DNA from: Macrobrachium rosenbergii
Lineage: Eukaryota; Arthropoda; Malacostraca; Decapoda; Palaemonidae
Direction of reading: 5' to 3'
DNA length: 64,000 bases
NCBI RefSeq assembly: GCF_040412425.1
Contig: NC_089781.1
Location: 57,578,468-57,642,467 of the forward strand
Position numbers and translations under genes: made by a program. Shown here piece after piece: positions 13,661-30,999 of this stretch. Within the stretch, counting starts at the first letter, position 1; every line of letters starts with the position of its first letter. The notes beneath the pieces are model-generated. The model searched no databases. It saw only the letters and a program-made list of their open reading frames with translations, and was not told where the DNA came from.

Positions 13661-15040
13661 TGTTAAAAATCTCAGTGTGGCCATACAAGCAATTGCATAG
13701 AAAAAGGAAATGGCACTCTGAATTCGTTAGAGAATTCACAAAATACAGAAGTGGGCCAGTCTAGGCTATACTTGTAAAATGGAAAGCACCTCTGAGGTGA
13801 CTCTAAATGGCAGTGTGCCTTGATAGGCTACACTGGAATGGAAGTGTCCCTGTGATAAGGTAATGCTGGCACTGTTGTGCAAAGTGGTTCCAAAGAACTA
13901 AGTATGCTGCACTCTACGGGATTGGTGGGTGGATGCAGATGGCACTAAAGGTGCATATTGATTATGGATAATCTGCACATGGATGGCACTGGCTATAGTG
14001 CAGAGGTTATGGATTCCGCAGAATGGAGATATGACACACTATGGGATTAGCACACAGATGTGGGAGAGTTCCTAGGAACGAAATATGTGGCACCTTACGG
14101 AATTTGGCTCATAGGTGCAAGATGGCAATCAGTGCAAGCTGTGTATGAGAACACAAAGTGAGCTGAGGCACAAAATGTGCGGCTTGTTCACAAAAAACAG
14201 TAACTGTTACGAAGAACAGTAAGGCTTAACTTGTCCACAGACACAGCGGTAACACATGGGGCAGAAGTGTTGTTCAATAAGAATAGAATAAAAACAATCA
14301 AATGCACATTCAGTGCAACAATAGGCACCACAAGGGTGTGCAGTGCTAGTAATACACAAAGTAAAAGGGTCACATATACGCAAATTTTAGGGACCATAAG
14401 TACAAATAGGTGAGTAAGGACACAAGAACTGAGTAGCACGTAAGTGTAATTTGTTTAAGAAGTACAAGGCAGTTAAAGGTTTGGCAGAATGCAAGATTGA
14501 AATATGTATATAGGATGTATGAGCCTACAAAACTGGTTGCCTGCACTTTAAATTAGTATCTTATGATATGTAATCTTTAACAGAGGTGTCGGATGAACAA
14601 TATGAATAGCATGCATTAAAGCCCTAATTTATATCATTGAGCTATCCTAACTCACCACAACATCACGCCCGAATGCTTAAAGATTGCTCTAACCACAGCC
14701 AGTCAAAAGACACCTTAGTATCACTTTCTAACCAGGAAATTAACACAGCACAAGGCAAGTGACGGCCTCTGTGAGATAGAACTGAAAATACGTCTGCTCG
14801 AAACAGCTCCTAACGGCAGAATATGGTTATCTCCAAGGCCATGCTTCTCTGGACTGGACCGGGGTCACCTCAGGGTAACTTTCACTAGATGGCAGTGGTT
14901 GTGTGCGCCACTCCATTAAGCCTAAAAGCACAGAGAGTGGGTAAAAGGAGGGGTTATTGAGAGAGAGATGTTCTGGATTGGACACCATTGCACTTGTTGG
15001 CCATCTTACATGAATTTGGTCACTAGGTTAAACCCTGGTT
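13661..15040 (-). mobile_element. Probable 5' LTR (outer boundary unresolved) plus flank
   Basis: If the PBS call is right, the LTR begins (in + coordinates) at TGTTAAAAAT, 13661, and runs right. Its outer end is not determinable because the partner LTR is absent. It contains diverged internal repeats: words like CACTCTACGGGATT, CACTATGGGATT and CACCTTACGGAATT near 13916, 14036 and 14092. Such repeats are common in U3 enhancers. Confidence 0.35.
14883..14897 (+). promoter_or_regulatory. Candidate CTCF-type insulator motif
   Basis: CACTAGATGGCAGTG fits the Drosophila CTCF consensus as I recall it (YRNYAGRKGGCRSYR) at every position. Binding in this species is inferred only. Confidence 0.3.
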
Positions 15041-15049
15041 ACCTGCAAG

Positions 15050-16880
<1,831 letters not shown>

Positions 16881-16881
16881 T

Positions 16882-17122
<241 letters not shown>

Positions 17123-17126
<4 letters not shown>

Positions 17127-18483
17127 ACATGGTAAATAGAACTAGCTTACATCGAAAAATTTTAACTGACGCACGACTCAAGAATCAATAGAACGAGAGA
17201 GTACATAATACTATCCCATTTGAGTACCAATGGCCCAATGGAAAGAAAAGGTAATTAAACAGCTAAACCTTTTATCACATGCATAGTGAGTCAGTATAAA
17301 GATATGTTTAGTTTCTGGCAGGTGCTTACTTTGAAGAAAAAACTGAGAGACTATGTTACAACATTTGCCTGAAAGAGAGGTCCTCAGCGTTAGAACGAAA
17401 TCCGTGTTGTGAGTCTGCCGCCGAGCCTTTTCTATTATAGGAGATAAGGACACCCTGTGTTCTCCTACGCCGTTTGGGCAATGACTCTATCGCCATGCCT
17501 CCAAGGAAGACGAGAGGGACTTAGAAGGCTGCTGGGTTAACGGACATTAAACAAATTGCTGAAGCGGGGATGACTTACGTGCATATCAAATTCATGATGA
17601 GTGTTATTTGAGAAAGAGTCCATTAAATTTACTCGAGCTCTTAACCTTGCTAAAATATAAATGTACATATACAAATTTTTAAAAATATGCATGAACTTGA
17701 ATTTCGTTGTATATGTTAATGTGCTGATATTTGTTGCAGTTTCTCTATATGTAACGAAAGACACGACGGTTATGTGATACTCGAAATTTCCCCAATGCTG
17801 CTTGCTTGAGAAATGTTTCGTGTGCAGCGTCAACATGTGTTTTGTAGAGGCAAGAGCACTGTGCTCTCTGAGGCAGGATTTCTAGTGAGGGTTGAGTCAC
17901 ATCATGCATGTCGAGGCAGAGTACTGTAACTGAGGGATAAATCCCCGTCAAGCGACGGATACTTAGTTTACCTTAGGAAATGTCTAGGTTAAGCTAGAAT
18001 AAGTGCTGAAGTAGGGCATAATAGATAACATCAGTATTCAAGATATCTTCGCAAGATATCTTTTAAAAGTAAAACGTCATTTCAATGGAGATTTCCTTTT
18101 CAAGCCCTTTAATCAATAGGATGACAATATCAAGGCTAGGATTGCTTGTTTGGGAGACAGTCCGTACACTCTATTCTCTGCTGGTCACATCGTGATTCTC
18201 GTGAAGAAAAATTCAGCTATTTGGTATTTTATTTTGATTAAAACAGAACCTCTAATGAAACCACCTTTTCGCGAGGCCTATGGCTCTAAAGAAAAGCTTT
18301 CTGGGGCAATAAAAACAAATTTCTCAGGATCCACATTCTGCTTCATCAGTAAACAAGGGAGATCTGAATTTGCTTGCTACAGTAATTCTACAAGCACATT
18401 TCAAAGATGGCATCTATCTAATAAAAAGAAATTTCAGCGCTTTCTTTTTCGTGAAGGCCAGTTGTTACTTTAATTCCCAGATA
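17123..18483. other. No recognisable feature
   Basis: A palindromic AAGATATCTT pair sits near 18040-18063. No gene or element was recognised. Confidence 0.45.

Positions 18484-18575
<92 letters not shown>
18484..18575. repeat. (TA)n array
   Basis: Pure TA tract ending in TATTATTATATAAATTAA. Confidence 0.95.
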
Positions 18576-18579
<4 letters not shown>

Positions 18580-18958
18580 ATATAAATTAATGTGCTTAAG
18601 AAGAAAGTATAATACCAACAGTGAAAAAGGTTTGATGAACAGATCAGAAACACTTTACAAATAAACATAAACTTCCAAAAAAGAACAGATATTTCATTCC
18701 CCGCTGGATGGAGACAGAGCAGTATGTTGGCGACAAATAAAAATACATTAATTACTTTTGATATTAATGAGCTTCTAAAAGGATGAAGGAGAGAAATTAT
18801 TGTCGCAGTATAAGGAAAATAACAAGAAGGGGTTGCAGGCATTATTGTGGCATGACAGGATGTCGAGAGAGTAAATAAAACACAACAGACGGTTTGACAG
18901 AAGAAGAGCCTTAAGAAATTAGGATCTAGTGCGTATGGGTGCAGCATGTCATAGAAAG
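18576..18958. other. No recognisable feature
   Basis: Nothing supported in this stretch between a (TA)n array and the SINE insertion. Confidence 0.5.
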
Positions 18959-19442
18959 TACCCGTGAGAAAGTTAAGTACATCTTAGTTTAACCAGACCA
19001 CTGAACTGATTAATAGCTCTCCTAGGGCTGGCCCGAAGGATTGGATTTATTTTACGTGGCTAAGAACCAACTGGTTACCTAGCAATGGGACCTACAGCTT
19101 ATTGTGGAATCCGAACCACATTATGACGAGAAATTAATTTCTATCACCAGAAATAAATTCCTCTAATTCTTCATTGGCCGGTCGGAGAGTCGAACGCTGG
19201 GCCAACAGTGTGCTAGTCGAGAGCTCTACCCACCCCTCCAATGAAGAACTGTAACGAGACCTACAGCTTATTGTGGAATCCGAACCACATTGTACCGAGA
19301 AATGGATTTCTATCACCAGAAATAAATTCCTCTAATTCTTCATTGGCCGGCCGGAGACTCGAACTCGGGCCTAGCAGAGTGCTAGCCGAGAACTCTACCG
19401 ACTCGTCCAACGAGGAACTTACCCGTGAGAAAAGGTTATAAG
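18959..19442 (-). mobile_element. Dimeric tRNA-derived SINE with 13-bp target-site duplication
   Basis: The element occupies 18972-19429 and is bounded by perfect direct repeats TACCCGTGAGAAA at 18959-18971 and 19430-19442. Read on the minus strand, it starts with a tRNA-like head (A-box-like GAGTCGGTAGAG; B-box region GTTCGAGTCTCC at about 19353-19367). A partial body containing GAATTAGAGGAATTTATTTC follows. A second head then appears (GGGTAGAGCTCTCGACTAG, GTTCGACTCTCC), with the full body and a 3' tail that includes GGTTCTTAGCCACG, GGGCTGGCCC-type sequence and TAAACTAAGATGTACTTAAC. The two modules repeat with a 169-bp offset. From memory, this body and tail are abundant in decapod crustaceans; I cannot verify that here. 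One duplication around both units indicates a single insertion. Confidence 0.85.
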
Positions 19443-20407
19443 TAGCTTATAATATATATTACTGATGCTAGAACTGCCAGAGAAACAATGGCGGAATTTT
19501 AAGAATGTCTGTTGGTAAGGAAGGTTAGTTACGAGCTTGGTGGAGTAAAAACTTCTGTGAGTAGGCCTTCGTGTAGATCTGAGAGAAGAATGGGCTTCGA
19601 CTTTGCAGCTTATTAGTAATCTGTAGAGGCAGTGATGTAAGATGTCTGGTTAGGAAATAAATGTAAATACAATGACTGTGCAGTGCCTGGTGCATTTCTG
19701 AACTGCATTATTGATTATTATAGAGAATAGGCCTAACTGTAAAGTACAGGAGGTCGTGAGATTATGAAAACCATAACAATGAAATGATGAATATTAGAGA
19801 GGACATTCGGAGACTATGAGTGTTGTATTCTCTTATATATGTATGAAAATTGTCACAGGAGATTGTAGACGAGAAAGGATGAGTCGCAGAGTAAGTGGTG
19901 GAAGAAAAGTAGGTATTTTGTGATAGAAGGGTTTCAAAAGAAGCAAAATATATGAAATCCAAAATTCTCATATTTTGTCACGTCTCCTTCAAAGACCAGG
20001 TGACGGTTATTCACTACAAACATTTCAAAGAAGCAGATGTTGTAGAGAAAAGCCTATTAAATGAGAAAGGAGAGAATATTAGAATAGAGGAAATGGAAAA
20101 TGTGTGCCAGGTAAAAGCACTTACCTGAGTTTTAGAGGACGTTTATCTAGTAGGGAAAATTAGAAGTGATTTACAGATGAGAACTATGTGTATTTTTCAG
20201 TCGGGAGTCCAGGGATGAAAGAGAAGCGAAAGACTGAGAGACAGTAAATATAGTGACAGAAGAATTCAATGGGAACGGTTCTGAAGTCATCAAAAAGTGA
20301 GAGTAAATGGTTCAGGACATGAATTAAGGTTGCGTCCTCGAACTATTACTATTTTTCATTTTTTTAGTTTGAAGCCATAACCTTTGGAGAAGTATGAATG
20401 TGGCATA
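19443..20407. other. No recognisable feature
   Basis: Purine-rich unique sequence (about 19750-20300). A consensus-like minus-strand splice donor (CTCAG|GTAAGT, about 20118-20127) lacks a supported exon beside it. Confidence 0.4.
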
Positions 20408-23400
<2,993 letters not shown>

Positions 23401-23401
23401 G

Positions 23402-23472
<71 letters not shown>

Positions 23473-23473
23473 C
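23401..23473. repeat. (ATT)n microsatellite
   Basis: About 24 trinucleotide units. Confidence 0.95.
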
Positions 23474-23973
23474 TGCTCTCATAATATCCTCCCCGGTTTT
23501 TGTCTAGCTTTTAATTTTCCTAATTATCTCCCTTAGTCGGCAGGAAACGCAAGGGGTATAAGAAACAAATAGATATTGAATGTAAACCATCATTAAGGAT
23601 ATACATTTGCTCCACACAGCTTCCTTCCACCTGTAGCCAAATAGAAGTGAAAGGAAAGGCGGAGCAACATTTGTGAAAATGAAGCTAATTATATGATGAA
23701 CGTACCTTGAAAAGACTTCTAGCAACGTAGCAGCAGAGAAATAACTTCTTTAACGACTGTTTGCATTGGAGTAACTAAGAGAAATGATACTTGGCATCCG
23801 CTATGTATCCGCTTTGCAAGAAGCTTTCCTTGCGTGTTGTGTGTCTCTAAGGGATCCCGGGAGCGACGGAGAGATCATAGAAGCCTCCTGCCAGGCTCTC
23901 TGGCGGCGTCGGGATTCTTCCCTCCTGTTTGCGTGACCCCTTGCAAAATTCAAGAATTAAAACTACGAATAAG
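23474..23973. other. No recognisable feature
   Basis: Nothing supported before the inverted-repeat element. Confidence 0.45.
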
Positions 23974-24179
23974 GGATCTTTCCTAGATAGTGACCCCGCA
24001 AAGGTTTTAACTCGGTATGTATTCACCTTTGCGGCGTGTTTAGTACAAGCCCGTTGGAGATTACCGTAAAAACATAAACAAAAGACTGCAAATATCATAA
24101 AGATAATGACCCCCAAGAAATATTAATCCTAGATAACGACCCCTGAAAACCCTTGGGGGTCACTATCTAGAAACATTCC
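23974..24179. mobile_element. MITE-like inverted-repeat element, copy 1
   Basis: About 206 bp. Terminal inverted repeats resemble GATCTTTCCTAGATAGTGAC at both ends, and the right end reads ...CACTATCTAG then a diverged AAACATTCC. The core contains CACCTTTGCGGCGTGTTTAG, ATAAACAAAAGACTG and CAAATATCATAAAGATAATGA. Outside the ends, CGAATAA occurs on both sides and is a possible 7-bp target-site duplication. A second copy lies at 35507-35707. There is no coding capacity. Confidence 0.75.
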
Positions 24180-24225
24180 GAATAAACCTTGCAAGATTTC
24201 AGAAAATTTATCCCCAAATAGAGTT

Positions 24226-24226
<1 letters not shown>

Positions 24227-24276
<50 letters not shown>
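24227..24276. repeat. (TC)n microsatellite
   Basis: About 25 TC units. Confidence 0.95.
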
Positions 24277-24278
<2 letters not shown>

Positions 24279-24919
24279 GCTCAAACACACTTACACACTT
24301 CACTCCAACATTTGATGTTGCTTTTTTAATATAACTTTATCTTTTCCTCGGTCTTTCCCTTTCTCTCCTTTCGAACGTATGAATTAGTTTTAAACCTAGG
24401 CTTTCTGATCGATTATGGAAATCTGGACATTAAGAAAGCTTACCATCATGTGCACACATGTCCCCAAGTGCGGAGAAGATTCTTTTTAAGTAGGCTAAGT
24501 ATAAATTAATAATCGCTCATACAATGTCATCAAATTAGAGTATGAATAGAAATCCCAGTCGCCGCTGTAAATACATTCCTTATTTAACAAAAAGTTTACC
24601 CACATCGCCATCACCGCCGAATTTACTGTTGAAGCCAAAAGGGGCCTTTATCTGTATAATTATTCAGTTTTTCCTATATCAACTAGTCCTCAGTCGTAGG
24701 AAGAGTCATTTACACTTTGGGTAAAAGTGGCAGGAAGAACAGAGAGGAAAATCCGCTTTGATCCGTGATTAAAACTATTCATAGCACAGTGGGAAGACAA
24801 TGAATGCAGAATGACGTCACTCATTCAACCATTTGAAAGCAGAGGAAAATGAACAGGACTGAGCCCAATCCCTTATCACACGGAGACGAGTGGTGAGAAG
24901 GTTTGGGAGACGAGCCATA
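24277..24919. other. No recognisable feature
   Basis: Nothing supported. Confidence 0.45.
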
Positions 24920-24958
24920 GGGGCGGAGGGCCGGGAGTAGGTGGGCGGGGGTAGGGGG
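24920..24958 (+). other. G-quadruplex-forming tract
   Basis: Runs of three to five G separated by loops of 1-7 bases give six tracts: GGGG, GGG, GGG, GGG, GGGGG, GGGGG. This is far above the usual four-tract G4 pattern. Confidence 0.6.
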
Positions 24959-25437
24959 AGGAGGTGGCGGGCCGGTTAAGTCCGATTGAAGCTTCCTTGT
25001 TTGGCTGACGGAGGCCTGGCCTTGAGGTGGTGCGACTCTGGTGCTGGCTTTTTCTGACACCAATTCCACTGAAGCAGCAGGAAATCAAACGGAAAGATTT
25101 TCGGAGTAATGAACAACCCCAGTGGACGTGAGGTCCACCCAATTTATGGATGCACATTCATTGGTCGTTTGTCTAGCTATCAGTCTGCTCGGCTACTTAA
25201 CCCTCAGTTTAAAAGATTATGTTAGCTTAAGATTACATTAATAGTAGTATATGCACTCGCTCACGTGTGCAAGTACAAGCCTATTTATTTCTTAAAAAAA
25301 GGCTTGGTATTTTTTTGAATTAAGACTAGGCACTGCAAAGATTCTTCAGATGGGATATCATCACTTTCTTTCAATGTAGTTTACAGATGGCCATTATTTG
25401 TCGCACGTTAATTCTATGCACACACACACATACACTG

Positions 25438-25439
<2 letters not shown>
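24959..25439. other. GC-richer start, then no recognisable feature
   Basis: Continues G-rich to about 24975. A short CA tract precedes the next TA array, with an ACTGTATGTATA edge. Confidence 0.4.

Positions 25440-25513
<74 letters not shown>
25440..25513. repeat. (TA)n array
   Basis: Pure TA to 25504, then ATATATACACACATACATA. Confidence 0.95.
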
Positions 25514-25520
<7 letters not shown>

Positions 25521-25988
25521 CATAGTTCTATCACTCCCCTTTGTCCCACGTGGAAGGCGTGGCCTCCTTGTTTCTGAGCGAATCACCAGGGATGAGGTCG
25601 CCCATTTTACACAGTATTTACAGCTCGGTGGGAAACAACATACCAGATATGAGCAACGGACCTAGCAGACGTGAACAGGCAGTGGACTTAAGCCACGTCA
25701 CCGAGGTATAGTGAACTGGGTATTAGACGATATTCATGACTTAATATGTGTTAACATTAAAAGGTCATGTACACACACACACACACACATATATATTCAC
25801 CAGGTAATATTTTAGACGATTAGACGCAACTGAACCAAGTCATCTTCACTTTACGCACTGAATTTATAAGGCCAGTGACAAGAGAGGCTGTCACGGGCTG
25901 GACTTCCAGGAAGACGATCTCCCCGACCCTATGGTGTGGGTTGCACTGGATTTGACATACAGAAGTAATAAATAGATATATGGGTATG

Positions 25989-25992
<4 letters not shown>
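25514..25992. other. Unique sequence with a (CA)n tract
   Basis: CA tract at 25771-25789. Otherwise nothing recognised. Confidence 0.45.

Positions 25993-27188
<1,196 letters not shown>

Positions 27189-27225
<37 letters not shown>
27189..27225. repeat. (TC)n microsatellite
   Basis: About 18 TC units. Confidence 0.95.
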
Positions 27226-27228
<3 letters not shown>

Positions 27229-27389
27229 CAACCATAACTATCTTTACTAGAAAACTTGTTTAACTGCCACCAGTCCCATTTCACGATTTTGCTCTTGGTA
27301 ACTCTTGTAAATATCTCTTGTCTATAACACAAATCTCTACAATTTCTGTTTGATATCACCAGTGCAGACCATCCTCTGTCTCTACATAT

Positions 27390-27394
27390 ATACA

Positions 27395-27487
<93 letters not shown>

Positions 27488-27584
27488 GCACACATACATA
27501 CATGTACTGTATGTATATATATACATATATATATATATACAGTATATTAAATTCTACATATATGTATACATATACACACAACAA

Positions 27585-27665
<81 letters not shown>

Positions 27666-27692
27666 TATATAAATATATATATATATCTATAC

Positions 27693-27770
<78 letters not shown>
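27390..27770. repeat. TA/CA compound arrays
   Basis: TA 27396-27483, then sequence with TACTGTATGTATAT and ACAGTATATT edges, CA about 27584-27610, and TA with AAATATATATAAATATA interruptions to 27770. Confidence 0.95.
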
Positions 27771-27775
<5 letters not shown>

Positions 27776-28188
27776 GTAATAGATAAAGATATGGAATAAA
27801 GACAAGAATAGCTTCAACATGAAAGGAGCAAGTAAAAGCTTCTGAAATTAACTAACAGCATACGATTTGTACGATAGATTGGAGCAGTGTTTAGAGTTCG
27901 GTAGGTCTGAGACATATGAGGAGAACGACACCAAGGGAGTGCTGGCTGCGCAATGTGAAAGCAGGAAGGGCCCGAGTGTCCAGGAAGCTCACAGGCGCAG
28001 GCAGCAGAAAGGTGAGTGGCTCAATTCACGTTGAAGGGTCGAAGTGATGTTGATGAGATTTTGAGTAGCAACAGAAATGGATTTTGTTGGGGTGCAGCCT
28101 TGATTCAGCAGCTGAAGGATGAACTTGATAGCGGCTGTTGCTGTGTCTCCACTTAGCGAAGTACTGTTAGGAGGCAGGTCCCATTCGT
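27771..28188 (+). other. Unique island between arrays with a donor-like site
   Basis: A + frame runs from about 27850 through [10 protein letters not shown] to CAGAAAG|GTGAGTGG near 28010, which resembles a splice donor. No homology is recognised, and the island ends at a (TA)n array. It could be an exon or a repeat fragment. Confidence 0.2.
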
Positions 28189-28447
<259 letters not shown>

Positions 28448-28540
28448 AAGTCGATCACGAAAATATGGAACGTGATGATTAGGCTATATAAATGAAGACG
28501 AAGACAAAATCCTCTCTTTCTCTTTCCTTCGTAGATTTTG

Positions 28541-28541
28541 T

Positions 28542-28633
<92 letters not shown>

Positions 28634-28672
28634 TATAGTATGTATATATGTGTGTGTATGTGTGTGTGTGAT
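28541..28672. repeat. (TA)n-(GT)n array
   Basis: TA 28543-28626, then TATGTATATATG and GT units to about 28670. It lies left of the fold-back element. Confidence 0.9.
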
Positions 28673-28700
28673 GCAGCACGAAGGAACGCGTGCTTGAGAA

Positions 28701-28805
28701 TATAACTAAATCCACGTCAGAAGGTGTGAACTTGAAAATGTAGAATAAACTAAAAAGTAATTGTTCACAGACCCGGTTTTCACTCACCTTCTGACGTGGA
28801 TTTAG

Positions 28806-28810
<5 letters not shown>
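28701..28810. mobile_element. 110-bp fold-back element with perfect 26-bp inverted ends
   Basis: Ends 28701-28726 and 28785-28810 are perfect reverse complements (outer sequence TATAACTAAATCCACG; inner CAGAAGGTG). The 58-bp centre is unique. The right end merges into a TA array and the left side has another TA/GT array 30 bp away. The outer TATA may be target or microsatellite sequence. Confidence 0.75.
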
Positions 28811-28890
<80 letters not shown>

Positions 28891-28925
28891 CATATGTATA
28901 TGTGTGTGTGTGTGTATGTGTATGT
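28806..28925. repeat. (TA)n-(GT)n array
   Basis: TA from the end of the fold-back element to 28878, then CATATACATATAC and GT units to about 28918. Confidence 0.9.
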
Positions 28926-29147
28926 CGAATACTATAACGTGCTTTTTAACTAGATTTCCTGGCCAGATGAAGCGATCGAGTAGACAAGGGTTCATACTAA
29001 AAACGATTGATATCAACTGCACATACAAAAGACAGTCTATAAAAGTGAGATAAAAATTCAACTTACTCAAGTGTGACTTTATAAGGGATATATTTAAGGG
29101 GTTGTCTTATAAGCAAGTTTCTCACAATATCCGACACACATGCCTTC
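28926..29147. other. No recognisable feature
   Basis: Short unique stretch between arrays. Confidence 0.45.
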
Positions 29148-29413
<266 letters not shown>

Positions 29414-29979
29414 ATATACTAAAAGTTCAGTAGCATGGGCAAACTAGTTCCTATTTTTCTTAGGGTTCCTGGAGGTTTTGAGCTTTCTCTGAGGACAGCG
29501 GCACTTGGAGAAGAATAAGGATCGACATAAATGACGCGTCCATGATGGCTGAAGATGTGACGGGCGGAGAGGAAGAGGACGAGGACGAGGAAGAGGAAGA
29601 AGAAGGCCATTCCTCTCCTTTTGTCCTCCGTCATCAGTCCGTTCCTCTCTCCCTCCTTGTGAGGTGTGCCACAGGAAGGGAGCGAGAGCATCCGAGGGCA
29701 GGACGAGCAAGAAGAAGAATAGGCGTTTCTCTGATGCTTGGTTTCACTTAACTCAAATTGGCTTTTGGTTAGTGAAGGGCGGCACCTCTCTACAGCGACT
29801 CCGTCATCCCACACGTGTTTGTATCAGCAATTAACGCCCGCTCTTGGTGTTAGTCAGGCCAAGTGCTTGTTCAAATATGCATAATGAAAGGCCACAGGAC
29901 GGATCCAACAAGTGACTACCATTATTTAATACGTACTCCCGTCATAGAAGCAAGCTACCCCCTTATTTTCACGTCCAAA
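29414..29979. other. Unique sequence with CTT/GAG-rich segment
   Basis: A purine-rich GAG/GAA segment at 29560-29610. It creates acidic frames on + and a hydrophobic frame on - (131 codons, 29419-29814). See findings; not supported as a gene. Confidence 0.4.
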
Positions 29980-30240
29980 CCGCGGTCCTGGCATTTCTGC
30001 AGTTGTAAAGAAGCTGCTGGTGTAAGAAGCGACCGGTAGATGGCAGTGGACCGGGTGGGTGGGCGTGGTAGGCGGAGCTGTTGATTCGGTGGGTGGGGCG
30101 TTGAGAAGGCAGGGTGGCGAGGTGGCCCCAATTGGCACTTGACGTCCAGGGCGGGAGGGAGGCCAGCGACACACTGATAGCACGGGGGTGGGGCTTATGA
30201 TACAGGCCCCGCCCATGTGGGTTCCGTCAGCCTGCTGAGT
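29980..30240 (+). promoter_or_regulatory. GC-rich, CpG-containing promoter-like stretch
   Basis: Contrasts with the AT-rich surroundings. It has GC-box-like words (GGGTGGGTGGGCGTGG, GGGTGGGGCG, GGGGTGGGGC, CCCCGCCC) and several CpGs. It lies directly before a TCAGT initiator-like pentamer (30257-30261). No TATA box is seen. Promoter function is inferred from composition only. Confidence 0.35.
30034..30048 (+). promoter_or_regulatory. Candidate CTCF-type insulator motif
   Basis: CGGTAGATGGCAGTG also fits the remembered consensus YRNYAGRKGGCRSYR at every position. It shares TAGATGGCAGTG with the site at 14883-14897. It lies in the GC-rich stretch. Confidence 0.3.
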
Positions 30241-30462
30241 GATAACTTGTACGAGATCAGTATAAGTTGAGTACTTGGTCTGTCGTGAGGTAGTTGTTTG
30301 GCCCTAAGTATGGTGATTGTTTGGTCTACCTGGTAATCAGACCTGTAACCACTGTAATCACGGCACAGTGGACTATCATTAGAGTGACCTCTCCAGTCAT
30401 ATTGTGACCCCCTTGTGACCTAATCTTACGATTGGTGATTTGCTTGACCCTCTCCCGCATCA

Positions 30463-30528
30463 ATGATGCTGACCGATCTCAATATTGCCAATCGGGCGGA
30501 CATTTACACATCGGAGAAAGGAGGCCTC
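30463..30528 (+). CDS. Candidate first coding exon, unknown product
   Basis: Tandem start codons (30463 and 30466) follow an in-frame upstream stop. The exon has 22 codons, beginning MMLTDLNIAN and ending TSEKGGL, and stops exactly at a consensus donor, CTC|GTAAGTAT (intron phase 0). It sits about 200 bp downstream of a TCAGT initiator-like site and a GC-rich stretch, where a first exon would be expected. A long pyrimidine tract ending CCGTTAG (about 30720-30768) looks like an acceptor, but splicing there gives a stop after eight codons. The true next exon may lie elsewhere or outside the window. I do not recognise the protein. It could be a chance ATG before a chance donor. Confidence 0.3.
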
Positions 30529-30999
30529 GTAAGTATGACAGAACGCATCATAGATGTTCTTTACGGTAACACTTTTTCCAACGCATGACGAAGCTCAGCC
30601 GCCGATGATTTATGTCGTCGTGTCCCTGGAGACGCTTCGGTATGGCCGCTGTCTTCTCTCAAACGCTATAGGGGCGGCCCATAACTTATTGGATACCCCG
30701 TGTTAATTTTATTTTAGTTTTTTCTTCTCTCTTTCTGTTCTGATTTTCCCCTTTGCCTCCGTTAGTTCTTTATGCATTTCGCTGAATGATTCGTGTGGCT
30801 GCGGACAGCGGCAGCAGCAGCAGCAGCAGCAACAGCAGCAGAAACCCTGAGTTCCACCTGGGGTCAGTCTTCCCCCTTAAATATGAAGGGATTTCCCCCT
30901 CCCCTTTTCCAGCCTTCGCCACCCACCACAAGCTTAAGAGCAGACGGAGCTGGTGATAGGAAAAGAGGGGGAATATGCTGCCGCCCAAATGACTACCTT
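30529..30999. other. Possible intron with a strong acceptor-like tract
   Basis: Pyrimidine tract 30720-30768 ending in TTAG, followed by a (GCA)n stretch (30809-30840). Otherwise nothing recognised. Confidence 0.3.

Noticed and set aside
17495..17523. ATG-CCT-CCA-AGG start resembling some Tigger/pogo transposase N-termini
   Set aside because: A stop follows within nine codons and no helix-turn-helix can be followed in other frames.
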